This document shows positions 7,313 through 14,431 of a stretch of DNA of 26,887 nt, in pieces (positions within the stretch are counted from its first letter, which is position 1; each line of letters starts with the position of its first letter). The notes beneath the pieces were generated by a model. That model was not told the DNA's origin and did not search any database. It was given only the letters and a program-made list of their open reading frames with translations. The DNA comes from Pseudomonadota bacterium (lineage in GTDB: Bacteria > Desulfobacterota > Desulfovibrionia > Desulfovibrionales > Desulfovibrionaceae), in assembly GCA_023390395.1 (NCBI GenBank), contig JAEWCY010000165.1, positions 1-26,887 on the forward strand, written 5' to 3'. The translations under genes were made by a program, and so were the position numbers.

Positions 7313-7336
7313 GGCGGACCGGCCGCTCAGCCGGCC
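7303..7336. terminator. Palindrome spanning both convergent stop codons
   Basis: GGCCGGCTGAG (7303-7313) and CTCAGCCGGCC (7326-7336) form a perfect 11-bp stem. The TGA of the cyclase gene (7310-7312) and the TGA of the aminotransferase gene (complement of 7327-7329) are paired with each other. It could fold in both transcripts as a bidirectional terminator. T-runs are absent. Confidence 0.6.
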
Positions 7337-8460
7337 AGGACCTCGCCCAGGGCGCGCAGGTAGCCTTCGAGCATGGCCGGGCTGATGTCGCCCATGTGGC
7401 CGATGCGGAAGATCGGCCGCTTGCCCTCGGCCTCGAAATCCTCGTTGAGCTTGGCGTAGCCCGGGTCGAACAGGTAGCCGCGGGCGCGCATGGCTTCCTT
7501 GACCGCCTTGAGGCCGGCGAAGGTCATGCCCTCGGGCGCGACCACCGTGGTCACCGTGGGCGAGCGGTGGCCTTCCTCGGCGAAGGCCGCGTAGCCGGGC
7601 AACGCCTGCACGAAGGCCAGGGCCTGGTCGCGCATGGCCGCGTGGCGGGCGAACCGGGCGGCGACGCCCTCTTCCTTGACGATGTATTCCAGTTGCAGCC
7701 ACATCTGGTTGCCAAGCGCCACGTTGGGCGTGGACTGGGTCTGGAACTTGGCCGCCCGGCCGAGGTGGGCCAGGATGTCGGAGGCGTGGCCCCGGGCCGT
7801 GACGTGGCCGGCCTTGTCCACGGCCGCCGGGCTCACGAAGCCGATGCCGAAGCCGGCGTTGAGGCCCAGGGACTTTTGCGTCGCGGTGCAGTACATGTCG
7901 CAGCCCGAGGCGGCGATGCCGCTTGGCGCGCCGCCGAAGATGCTCACCCCGTCGACCACGGCCAGGGCCCCCCGGGCCTTGGCCGCGCGGCAAAGGGCCA
8001 CGACGTCGCCGGTCACGCCCGTGGAGGTCTCGTTGTGGGTGACGGCGACCACGGCGGGCTTATGCGCGTCCATGGCCGCCTCCAGGGCGGCGACCGTGGC
8101 CGTCCTGCCCGGCTCCACGGCGAGCTTCACGGCCTTCTTGCCGTTTTCGAGCGATATCTTGTGCCACAGGTCGCCGAACGCGCCCATGGACACGTGCAGC
8201 ACCGTCTCGCCTTCGGCCACCAGGGAGCGCACGGCCGCTTCCATGGCCGTGGACCCGGAGCCCAGGAAGAGGATGGTCCGGTAGTCCTCGGGCAGATCGG
8301 CGAGGATCGCCAGGTCGGCGAAGATGGGCCCGAAGCGCTTGGCGTTCTCGCTGTCGCGGTGGCCGTACTCGGGCCAGGCCCCGGCAGCGCGCACCTCGGG
8401 ACGGACGTAGGTCGGGCCGGTGATGAAAAGGGTGTGTTCGGGAAACGGCGCGTCGGACAT
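7327..8460 (-). CDS. PLP-dependent class V aminotransferase (serine/alanine-glyoxylate or phosphoserine type)
   Basis: This 377-aa fold-type I PLP enzyme starts with LFITGPTYVRPEVRAA, typical of the serine-pyruvate/alanine-glyoxylate group. It has the cofactor contact THNETSTGV (141-149), the aspartate of AVVDGVSIFGG (D170) and the PLP Schiff-base lysine K196 in CTATQKSLG. The reaction is transfer of an amino group between serine, alanine or phosphoserine and a 2-oxo acid. serB lies about 1 kb away. In many deltaproteobacteria and archaea an enzyme of this group replaces SerC, so a serine-biosynthesis role is plausible but inferred. The start at 8460 has GGAGAAG upstream. Its end overlaps the palindrome shared with the cyclase gene. 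Confidence 0.9.
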   Translation of the reverse strand: MSDAPFPEHTLFITGPTYVRPEVRAAGAWPEYGHRDSENAKRFGPIFADLAILADLPEDYRTILFLGSGSTAMEAAVRSLVAEGETVLHVSMGAFGDLWHKISLENGKKAVKLAVEPGRTATVAALEAAMDAHKPAVVAVTHNETSTGVTGDVVALCRAAKARGALAVVDGVSIFGGAPSGIAASGCDMYCTATQKSLGLNAGFGIGFVSPAAVDKAGHVTARGHASDILAHLGRAAKFQTQSTPNVALGNQMWLQLEYIVKEEGVAARFARHAAMRDQALAFVQALPGYAAFAEEGHRSPTVTTVVAPEGMTFAGLKAVKEAMRARGYLFDPGYAKLNEDFEAEGKRPIFRIGHMGDISPAMLEGYLRALGEVLAG

Positions 8461-8573
8461 GGCAGGCTTCTCCGTGTTGCGGTGAGGCGCGGACACTACG
8501 GCAAAAGCGTCGCCCGGGCAATCGCGGCCCATGCGCCGGGGGCGGACGGGCACGGAAGGTGCAAGGTTACGTC

Positions 8574-8592
8574 GGGGCGGCAAATTCGCCCC
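8574..8592 (+). promoter_or_regulatory. Small hairpin in the lipoprotein leader
   Basis: GGGGCG (8574-8579) pairs with CGCCCC (8587-8592) around an AT-rich 7-base loop. It abuts the AGGGAGG ribosome-binding site of the lipoprotein gene and could affect its translation. Confidence 0.25.
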
Positions 8593-8607
8593 AGGGAGGC
8601 CCGCGCC

Positions 8608-8784
8608 ATGCCACGCCTGCTGATCGCGCTCATTGCCCTGCTGCTGGCCGCCTGCGCGCCGGTAGCCAACGGAGAGCTCGAGCGCATCCTCGACCGGGAG
8701 AGCAACGACCGCCTGACGCAGATCTACGGGCGGCAGGATTTTCGCACCATGCGGCAAAAAACGCCGTCGTTCCTGCTGCCGTAG
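8608..8784 (+). CDS. 58-aa predicted lipoprotein
   Basis: The ATG at 8608 is preceded by a strong AGGGAGG. The product begins with a type II signal peptide (MPRLLIALIALLLAAC) whose lipobox LAAC gives an acylated Cys16. The mature peptide has only about 43 residues (CAPVANGELERILDRESNDR and so on). It is charged and partly helical and would be anchored to the inner or outer membrane. No residue at +2 forbids outer-membrane sorting (alanine). I do not recognise a family. The signal peptide and ribosome-binding site together make it a real gene despite its size. It is divergent from the aminotransferase gene, with a 147-base shared region. The 264 bases after it, up to 9048, show no gene or clear terminator. 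Confidence 0.72.
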   Translation: MPRLLIALIALLLAACAPVANGELERILDRESNDRLTQIYGRQDFRTMRQKTPSFLLP

Positions 8785-9048
8785 CCGTGTCGCCGGCCGG
8801 CGCTCCCCTGCGTCTCCCGGACGCGCCTCGCCGCCAACGCGAACGCGCCGGCCGGGCTTTCGCCCTGTCGGCGTCCGGCCGGTCCGGGAGGGGCACGGGT
8901 GGCGTGGGAGGCGGGCCGGGCGTGGCGGTTGCGCCCGGCGTCCGACTGTTTTCGTTTCGCGGGGATCCGCGGCGGCGGCCCCGAGCGGGAGGCTCCGGGG
9001 AATCCTCACCCCGTGGCAAGCACCGCCCACTCGGCTCGAAAGGCGAGG

Positions 9049-9279
9049 CTAGCCGGCCTTTTCGTCCGGAGCCGGGGCGGCTTCGTCGCCCGATGCGGCG
9101 GCCTCGTCCCCGGATTCGGGCTCGGCCTCGGGATAGACGATCTGTCCGGTGGCCTCGTCGTAGTACGGGCCTTCCGGAGTCTCGACGCGATCGGAGCGGC
9201 GCTGCTTCTTTTCTTCCTTCTTCTGTTTCTTGGCCAGTTCCTTGGACCGCTTGGCGAATGTATAGGCGTTTTTGGCCAC
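9049..9279 (-). CDS. 76-aa lysine-rich hypothetical protein (GTG start)
   Basis: The GTG at 9279 is preceded by AGGAGGA at ideal spacing. Translation gives MAKNAYTFAKRSKELAKKQK, a very basic helix of about 30 residues, then a linker with YYDEATGQIVYPE, then an acidic, alanine-rich tail ending in DEKAG. The basic N-terminus resembles the KRxKELAKKQKKEEK segment seen in small conserved hypothetical proteins of deltaproteobacteria, which may bind nucleic acid. That resemblance is from memory and the function is unknown. A GTCGGC/GCCGAC hairpin lies in its leader (9325-9339). It is divergent from serB. The charge split of basic start and acidic end is the main visible feature. Confidence 0.72.
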   Translation of the reverse strand: MAKNAYTFAKRSKELAKKQKKEEKKQRRSDRVETPEGPYYDEATGQIVYPEAEPESGDEAAASGDEAAPAPDEKAG

Positions 9280-9421
9280 TGCTCCTCCTGCGTTGGGGTT
9301 TCGGGGCGAAGGCGCGCCCGCGACGTCGGCAACGCCGACTCGTATCGAGCATAGCCCAAACCCGGTCCGGGGAAAAGGAGAAAAGCTTACGACGCCTGCC
9401 GTGCCCTGGGGACGCGCCATC

Positions 9422-9450
9422 TTGCCCGCCGCGCGCCCGGGCGCTATAGG
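9422..9450 (+). promoter_or_regulatory. Candidate promoter giving a leaderless serB mRNA
   Basis: TTGCCC (9422-9427) and TATAGG (9445-9450) are 17 bases apart. The -10 ends 6 bases before the serB ATG, so the start site would fall on the initiation codon. No Shine-Dalgarno sequence is present. Confidence 0.45.
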
Positions 9451-9456
9451 CTCCCG

Positions 9457-10677
9457 ATGCACGAGCCCGAAATCATCCTCATCCGCGTCTCCGGCCAGGA
9501 CAAGCCCGGCCTCACCGCCGCCGTCACCGCCGAACTGGCCCGCCACAAGGCCGACGTGCTGGACGTGGCCCAGTCCGTCATCCACGACACCCTGTCGCTG
9601 GGCATCCTGGTCAAGGCGCCGAGCGGCGGCGAAGCCACGCCGTTTCTCAAGGACCTGCTGTTTTGCGGCCACAAGCTCGGCGTGCACCTGACCTTCACCC
9701 CGGTGGACGCGGCCAGCTACGAGGCCTGGGTGGACGGCCAGGGCAAGGACCGGCGCATCGTGACCCTGCTCGCCCGCCGCCTGACCGCCGAGCACATCGC
9801 CGCCGTGTCCGGAGTCATCGCCGCCAACGGGCTCAACATCGACGTCATCACGCGCCTGTCCGGCCGGGCCTCCCTGGAGGCCGCCGCCGCGCCGCGCATG
9901 GCCTGCGTGGAGTTTTCCGTGCGCGGCACGCCGGACGACCTCACGGCGCTCAAAAGCGAATTCCTGGCCATCTCCGCCGACCTCGGCGTGGACATCGCCA
10001 TCCAGGAGGACAACGCCTTCCGCCGCAACCGCCGGCTGGTGGCCTTCGACATGGACTCCACGCTCATCGCCGCCGAGGTCATCGACGAACTGGCCAAGGC
10101 CGCGGGCGTGGGCGAGGCCGTGGCCGCCATCACCGAGTCGGCCATGCGCGGCGAGATCGACTTCAAGGAGAGCCTGCGCCGCCGGCTGCGCCAGCTGCGA
10201 GGCCTGCCCGCCGAAGTCCTCGAGACCGTGGCCGGGCGCATCCCCCTCAACGACGGAGCGGAGCGGCTCATCACGAACCTGAAACGCTTCGGCTACAAGA
10301 TCGCCATCATCTCCGGCGGCTTCACCTATTTCGGCAACCGGCTCAAGGAACGCCTGGGCATCGACTACGTCTTCGCCAACGAACTGGAGATCCGCGACGG
10401 CAGGCTCACGGGCGAGGTGGTGGGCGACATCGTGGACGCGGCGCGCAAGGCCGACATCCTGCGCATGCTGGCCGAGCGCGAGAGCCTGTCCCTGCAACAG
10501 GTCATCGCCGTGGGCGACGGGGCCAACGATTTGCCCATGCTCGGCATCGCGGGCCTGGGCATCGCCTACCACGCCAAGCCGGTGGTCAAGAAGGGCGCGG
10601 GCCAGGCCATCTCCACCCTGGGCCTGGACAGCATCCTCTATCTTGTGGGCGTGCGGGAACGCGACACCTTGTCGTAA
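9457..10677 (+). CDS. serB: Phosphoserine phosphatase with tandem ACT domains
   Basis: This 406-aa cytoplasmic enzyme hydrolyses O-phosphoserine to serine, the last step of serine biosynthesis. Two ACT-type regulatory domains come first (about 6-80, beginning with VSGQDKPGLTAAV, and about 98-175). They are followed by the HAD phosphatase domain with motif I DMDSTLI (198-204), the motif II block IISGGFTYF and motif III/IV VGDGANDLPML. Length and layout match the two-ACT SerB of actinobacteria and some proteobacteria, where serine binding to ACT domains controls activity. There is no ribosome-binding site, and a promoter ends directly before the ATG. The nearby class V aminotransferase may supply phosphoserine. 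It is followed by a weak hairpin and then phoU. Confidence 0.95.
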   Translation: MHEPEIILIRVSGQDKPGLTAAVTAELARHKADVLDVAQSVIHDTLSLGILVKAPSGGEATPFLKDLLFCGHKLGVHLTFTPVDAASYEAWVDGQGKDRRIVTLLARRLTAEHIAAVSGVIAANGLNIDVITRLSGRASLEAAAAPRMACVEFSVRGTPDDLTALKSEFLAISADLGVDIAIQEDNAFRRNRRLVAFDMDSTLIAAEVIDELAKAAGVGEAVAAITESAMRGEIDFKESLRRRLRQLRGLPAEVLETVAGRIPLNDGAERLITNLKRFGYKIAIISGGFTYFGNRLKERLGIDYVFANELEIRDGRLTGEVVGDIVDAARKADILRMLAERESLSLQQVIAVGDGANDLPMLGIAGLGIAYHAKPVVKKGAGQAISTLGLDSILYLVGVRERDTLS

Positions 10678-10694
10678 CACGACCGTCGCCCAGG

Positions 10695-10718
10695 CCCGCC
10701 AATGCACCGCCGGGCGGG
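10695..10718 (+). terminator. Weak hairpin after serB
   Basis: CCCGCC (10695-10700) pairs with GGCGGG (10713-10718) around a 12-base loop, 17 bases after the stop. No T-run follows. Confidence 0.33.
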
Positions 10719-10723
10719 GATTC

Positions 10724-10752
10724 TTGACACGCCTTATCCGAATCGTCACAAT
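10724..10752 (+). promoter_or_regulatory. Sigma-70-type promoter upstream of phoU
   Basis: A perfect TTGACA (10724-10729) and CACAAT (10747-10752) are separated by 17 bases. The -10 overlaps the candidate Pho box, so a PhoB-type regulator bound there would block this promoter or replace it with the downstream one. Confidence 0.5.
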
Positions 10753-10780
10753 TCGGTCACACGTTCGTCGCCCGTAACAA
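10743..10780 (+). promoter_or_regulatory. Candidate Pho box and -10 before phoU
   Basis: TCGTCAC (10743-10749), four bases, CGGTCAC (10754-10760), four bases, TCGTCGC (10765-10771) give 7-bp direct repeats at 11-bp spacing, as in Pho boxes (CTGTCAT-like units). A -10-like TAACAA (10775-10780) follows at a distance that would put the first two repeats at -35. The match is by eye only. Confidence 0.45.
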
Positions 10781-10847
10781 GGGACGAAAAGGGTTGACCG
10801 AACGCATCCCCCGAGGCCGGCCGCTTGGGGAAAAATCGGAGTGTGAC

Positions 10848-11525
10848 GTGGAAACCCCGCTCGACAACGCCATCCACTCGCTGAAGGTGGATGTCCTGCA
10901 TATGATGCATCTGGCCCAGGACGCCGTCAAAAAGGCGGTGGCCAGCCTGCTGGAGCACAACGCCGCCAAGGCCCGCGAAGTCATCGACGCGGACCGGGAA
11001 ATCAACGACTACGAGTGCCGCGTCGATTCCGAGAGCCTCAAGATCCTGGCCCTGCACCACCCCGTGGCCAAGGACCTGCGCTTCATCGTGGGCTCCATGC
11101 GCATGCTGGTCAACATCGAGCGCCTGGGCGACGAGGCGGTCAACATCGCCGAGCGGGTGCTGGTGCTGACCACCGAGCCGCGCCAGCCCATGCACGACGA
11201 CCTGCGCCGCCTGGCCGACCTGGCCATGGAGCTCATGCGCGCCTGCATCAACTGCTACATGGACCTCGACGCCGAGGCGGCCGTGGCCATCATCGACCAG
11301 AACGCCGCCGCCCTGGAACTCAACGTACGCATCTTCCGCGAAGTGACGGGAGAAATGATCCGCGAGGCCCGGCCCGTGGAGCGCGCCGTGCAGCAGTCCT
11401 TCGTGGCCCACAGCTTAAAGCGCATCTGCGACCAGTGCGCCAACATCGCCGAATCCACCATCTTCATCCGCAAGGCCATCGACTACAAGCACAACAAGTG
11501 CTCCCAGCCGCCCCGGGACTCCTGA
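10848..11525 (+). CDS. phoU: PhoU-family phosphate regulator
   Basis: This 225-aa all-helical protein has two PhoU repeats. The signature ExxxD-type segments are seen in HMMHLAQDAVKKAV, DREINDYECRVDSESLKIL, LRFIVGSMRMLVNIERLGDEAVNIAE and, in the second half, HSLKRICDQCANIAESTIFI. PhoU links the Pst phosphate transporter to the PhoR/PhoB system and damps signalling when phosphate is plentiful. The GTG at 10848 is preferred because GGAG lies 6 bases upstream. An in-frame TTG at 10794 would add 18 unrelated residues. No pst or pho genes are next to it, so it is a solitary phoU, but the upstream Pho-box-like repeats suggest it still belongs to a phosphate regulon. Confidence 0.93.
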   Translation: METPLDNAIHSLKVDVLHMMHLAQDAVKKAVASLLEHNAAKAREVIDADREINDYECRVDSESLKILALHHPVAKDLRFIVGSMRMLVNIERLGDEAVNIAERVLVLTTEPRQPMHDDLRRLADLAMELMRACINCYMDLDAEAAVAIIDQNAAALELNVRIFREVTGEMIREARPVERAVQQSFVAHSLKRICDQCANIAESTIFIRKAIDYKHNKCSQPPRDS

Positions 11526-11640
11526 GACCGCCCCTGGCCGGCCGCCCCTCGTGGCCGCCCTTCCGAGACGGACGGAACGCGTCGGCCGTACGCGCCCGGC
11601 CGCCCGCTGGCGACGGGCTTCCCGCCACGCCGCGCTTTTC

Positions 11641-12546
11641 CTAGAGATTCCGGCCCGTTTTCACCCCATCCCCCGAGACGCCGGCTGCCTTGCGGCGCTT
11701 GCGGGCCGTGGGATCGCGGCTTTCGCAGGGCGTGCCCACCTGGCACAGGCCGCAGCTGCTGACCGCGATGCCCGGCAGCAGCTCGCGGGCCACGTAGGGG
11801 CTGGTGACGCCCGCGATGTAGTCCCTGCAGCGGACCTTGTCGTGGCCGGCTTCGGTGATGGCCCCGGTCGGGCAGCGTTTGATGCAGGCCCGGCAGGCCA
11901 CGCCCACCGCCCGCAGGCACCAGGCGTCGTGACGGTCGTAGGGGCGCGGCGTCGCGGCGATGGCGGTCCGGGCCACCACGCTGCCCACGCGCACGGCCTT
12001 GCCGGCCGGGGTGATGAGCCCGTCGGACAGGCCGAACGCGCCCAGGCCGCAGGCATGGGCCGCGTGGCGCTCGGACCAGCGCGAGGCGAAGCCGTAGCGC
12101 GGGGACATCCGGCGACCCCACTCGGGGATCAGCGTCGGGGCCGCGGCGTCCGCGCCCCGCGCCGCGAAGCGCTCCACCACGAAGCGGCGCAACGCCTCGT
12201 TGACCATCTCGCCGTAGTGTCTGACCTGGCTCCAGGCCAGGCTCGGCAGGTCGCGACAGCGTTTGTGCGCCTCGCGCGTGGCTGCGGTCTGGGGCAGCGC
12301 CCAGGCGATGACCGTGAGTTCCCCGGCCGGCGCGGGGGCGTCCGGGAAGGCTGCGGCAAAGGCCGCTTCGGGCGTCCAGTAGAATTCCGGGCCGATGTCG
12401 TCGCGCAGGAAAGCGAAGATCGGGTCCGCGCCCGCAGCGAAGCCGATAAGCGGCGCGTCGAAGGCCGGCTGGTCGGCCCCCGGAAACAGGGCGTTGTTGG
12501 CGCGCTCGGCCATCCAGTCCGCGATGTCCTGGGCGATGGGCTCCAT
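11641..12546 (-). CDS. QueG-like 4Fe-4S protein
   Basis: This 301-aa protein resembles the epoxyqueuosine reductase (QueG)/reductive dehalogenase-like group. It has an N-terminal alpha/beta region and a central conserved WSERHAAHACGLGAFGLSDGLITPAGKAVRVGSV-type block. Two cysteine clusters come near residues 210-235 (CLRAVGVACRACIKRCPTGAI) and 265-275 (CGLCQVGTPCES), enough for two 4Fe-4S clusters. True QueG reduces epoxyqueuosine in tRNA with cobalamin. The second cluster here (CGLCQxGxPCES) differs from the usual QueG form, so I call it a paralogue of unknown substrate. GGAGG precedes the ATG, which lies 45 bases after the mltG stop, so it is the last gene of a ruvX-mltG operon. The C-terminal tail is arginine/lysine-rich and poorly conserved. 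Confidence 0.82.
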   Translation of the reverse strand: MEPIAQDIADWMAERANNALFPGADQPAFDAPLIGFAAGADPIFAFLRDDIGPEFYWTPEAAFAAAFPDAPAPAGELTVIAWALPQTAATREAHKRCRDLPSLAWSQVRHYGEMVNEALRRFVVERFAARGADAAAPTLIPEWGRRMSPRYGFASRWSERHAAHACGLGAFGLSDGLITPAGKAVRVGSVVARTAIAATPRPYDRHDAWCLRAVGVACRACIKRCPTGAITEAGHDKVRCRDYIAGVTSPYVARELLPGIAVSSCGLCQVGTPCESRDPTARKRRKAAGVSGDGVKTGRNL

Positions 12547-12591
12547 GACGTGCCTCCCCGGGGAAGACGCCGGCCGGGGGCGACCGGGCGG

Positions 12592-13614
12592 TTACTGTTT
12601 CTTGCCGCGTCCCCGCTGGTACTTGTTGACCGCGCTTATGTGCTCGTCGAGGGTCTTGCTGAACTTGTGCGCGCCCTCGCCCGTGGCCACGAAGTAATAG
12701 AGGTCGTGAGATTCGGGCGCGGCCACGGCTTGCAGGGACTTGAGCCCCGGCGAGCAGATGGGGCCCGGCGGCAGGCCCGGGCGCACGTAGGTGTTGTAGG
12801 GGTTGGCCGTGTCCTCGAGGTGGGCCCGGGTCAGGTTGCCGCCAAAGCGCTCGCCGAGGCCGTAGATGATGGTGGGATCGGTCTGGAGCAGCATGCCCTT
12901 GGCCAGCCGGTTGACGAACACGCCGGCCACGCGCGGCCGCTCGCCGTCCACGCCGGTCTCCTTTTCCACGATGGAAGCCAGGGTCACGGCGGCGAGCAGG
13001 TCCTTGCCCGTGGGCTTGGTTTCGCCGGGCCACACGGCGTCGGCCTGCCGCCGGAACTCCTTGAGCATGGCCTCGACCACGTAGGTTCCGTCGTCGCCGC
13101 GCTTGCGGGTGAAGAGGTAGGTGTTGGGGAAAAGGAACCCCTCGGCGGTGGGAGCCGGGATGTCGTACTTGGCCAGGAGCTGCGGGTCGGCGGCGGCCTT
13201 GAGGAAGGCGGCGGCCGAGCACAGGCCGGCCTCTTCGGAAAGCCTGGCGATCTGGCGCATGGTCAGGCCTTCGGGCGCGGCCAGCTTGTGCTGTATGCCC
13301 TTGGCCGTGGTCAGGTAGTCGAGGAGCTGGGTCGGGGTCCAGCCGGTGTTGACCTCGAATTCGCCGGCCTTGACCTTGCCGCCCTTGTCCGTGAGCCGGG
13401 CGAGGAGGCGGAAGGCGTCGGCATCGCGCAGCGCGCCCTCGGCCACGAGCATTTTGGCCGTGGCCTCGAAGGATTGTCCGGGTTCGATGAACACGACCTT
13501 GGCCTCGCCGGGCCGGGCGGGCGGCACGGCCAGGAATTCGTAGGCCTTGTAGCCGATCAGGGCGGCGAGGCCTATCAGGAAGAGGCAGACGCCGAGGAAG
13601 AGGGATCGCAGCAT
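12592..13614 (-). CDS. mltG: Endolytic murein transglycosylase
   Basis: This 340-aa YceG/MltG protein has one N-terminal membrane anchor (about residues 4-25) and a periplasmic catalytic domain. The conserved block ASIVEKET (213-220) contains the catalytic glutamate. QTDPTIIYGLG and NPYNTYVRPGLPPGPICSPG are the other family signatures. MltG cleaves nascent glycan strands and is thought to set their length during peptidoglycan synthesis. GGAG sits before the ATG at 13614, which lies inside the 3' end of ruvX, so the genes overlap by 40 bases and are probably translationally coupled. The ruvX-mltG pairing is common in bacteria. The length is typical. Confidence 0.95.
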   Translation of the reverse strand: MLRSLFLGVCLFLIGLAALIGYKAYEFLAVPPARPGEAKVVFIEPGQSFEATAKMLVAEGALRDADAFRLLARLTDKGGKVKAGEFEVNTGWTPTQLLDYLTTAKGIQHKLAAPEGLTMRQIARLSEEAGLCSAAAFLKAAADPQLLAKYDIPAPTAEGFLFPNTYLFTRKRGDDGTYVVEAMLKEFRRQADAVWPGETKPTGKDLLAAVTLASIVEKETGVDGERPRVAGVFVNRLAKGMLLQTDPTIIYGLGERFGGNLTRAHLEDTANPYNTYVRPGLPPGPICSPGLKSLQAVAAPESHDLYYFVATGEGAHKFSKTLDEHISAVNKYQRGRGKKQ

Positions 13615-14027
13615 AGTTCTCCGCCGCGCAGGTAGCGCTCGAGTATGACGGCGGCGGCTTCGGCGTCGAGGCGCGCCGCCAGTTCGCGGCCGGCGAGGCC
13701 GGCCTGCCGCAGGCGTTCGGACGCCTCTTCCGTGGAGTGGGCCTCGTCGGCCAGGGCCACGGGGATGGCGGTCCGCCGCTTGAGGCGTTCCACGAAGTTG
13801 CGCACCTGCCGTCCGGTGAGGCCCTCGTCGCCGCCGGCGCGCGCCGGGTAGCCCACGACGATGCGTTCGGGGCGCGTCTGGTCAATAACGCCGAGCAGCT
13901 CGCGAAACAAGGCCTCGCGGGTCTCCCAGGCGACGGTGCGCAGGGCGAAGACCACGGTCCCGCCGGGGTCGGTGACGGCCAGCCCCACCCGGGCCTGTCC
14001 GTAGTCTATGGCGAGCAGTCGCGGCAT
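13575..14027 (-). CDS. ruvX: Putative pre-16S rRNA nuclease / Holliday junction resolvase-like (YqgF)
   Basis: This 150-aa RNase H-fold protein has the first catalytic aspartate in LLAIDYGQARVGLAV (D8). The central VVGYPARAGGDEG block and the terminal acidic pair in DEAHSTEEASERL and LDAEAAAVILERYL match the family. YqgF in E. coli processes the 5' end of 16S rRNA precursors, and a role in recombination has also been proposed. The last dozen residues (DPSSSASASS) are encoded in the overlap with mltG and are not conserved-looking. It is the first gene of the ruvX-mltG-QueG-like operon. The ATG lacks a strong ribosome-binding site. Confidence 0.9.
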   Translation of the reverse strand: MPRLLAIDYGQARVGLAVTDPGGTVVFALRTVAWETREALFRELLGVIDQTRPERIVVGYPARAGGDEGLTGRQVRNFVERLKRRTAIPVALADEAHSTEEASERLRQAGLAGRELAARLDAEAAAVILERYLRGGELCCDPSSSASASS

Positions 14028-14122
14028 GGGGGGGCGTTCCGTGCGGGTGCAGCCTGTCGTGGTGGTGATTTGGGGCCTCCCCTGCGGGGGAAGGAGAGGG
14101 GAGCCGTGGGAGCCGCTCGCGG

Positions 14123-14431
14123 CTATTTGACGAATCCGACCAGCTTCTCCGCGACCGGGCTGAAAAAGGCCACGGCCAGGGCGGTCAGGCCGATGAGCAC
14201 CTTGACCATGTTTTCGAGCTTGGCGAAGCGGGCGTTCATTTCGCCCCGCAGCCTGGCTTGTTCCTCGCGAAACTCGCCGCGAAGCGTGGCCAGGTCGGCC
14301 TTGGTCGCCACTTCGGCCAGGAACGAGGACATGACCCGGGAATCCGTGGTCTGTATCGCCTCGACAACGGGTTTGGCCGCCTCTGGCCCGAGGGCGTTCT
14401 CGATCGCCTTTATCTGCTCGAAGGTCATCAT
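14123..14431 (-). CDS. Coiled-coil protein with C-terminal membrane helix (DUF1640-like)
   Basis: The proposed product has 102 residues starting MMTFEQIKAIENALGPEAAK. It has a predicted helical region (EAIQTTDSRVMSSFLAEVATKADLATL), a coiled coil rich in charged heptads (RGEFREEQARLRGEMNARFAKLENM) and a terminal hydrophobic helix (VLIGLTALAVAFFSPVAEKLVGF). This layout resembles CCDC90/DUF1640-type small proteins, whose bacterial members have no assigned role and are frequent in accessory DNA. The frame is open up to 14482, but the extra residues are arginine-rich and run to the edge of the CRISPR repeats, so I prefer the double ATG at 14431/14428 even though neither has a strong Shine-Dalgarno sequence. 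It lies 54 bases from the distal repeat, in the direction of array transcription. Confidence 0.68.
   Translation of the reverse strand: MMTFEQIKAIENALGPEAAKPVVEAIQTTDSRVMSSFLAEVATKADLATLRGEFREEQARLRGEMNARFAKLENMVKVLIGLTALAVAFFSPVAEKLVGFVK

Noticed and set aside
4685..7993. Very long open frame on the minus strand across the thiolase and cyclase genes
   Set aside because: It lies opposite two genes with clear catalytic motifs. Its product is glycine/arginine/proline-rich without domains, a typical high-GC shadow frame.
5029..8784. 1251-codon open frame on the plus strand
   Set aside because: It runs out of frame through the thiolase and cyclase genes and antisense to the aminotransferase gene. 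Only its last 58 codons (8608-8784) are a real gene.
8785..9048. Terminators or a small gene between the lipoprotein and 76-aa genes
   Set aside because: Several short GC inverted repeats exist, but none has a good stem plus T-run on the right side, and no frame has a ribosome-binding site.
10794..10847. TTG start for phoU giving 18 extra residues
   Set aside because: The extra residues do not look like PhoU, and the GTG at 10848 has a proper ribosome-binding site.
11551..13635. Long plus-strand frame opposite mltG and the QueG-like gene
   Set aside because: This is a shadow of two motif-supported minus-strand genes.
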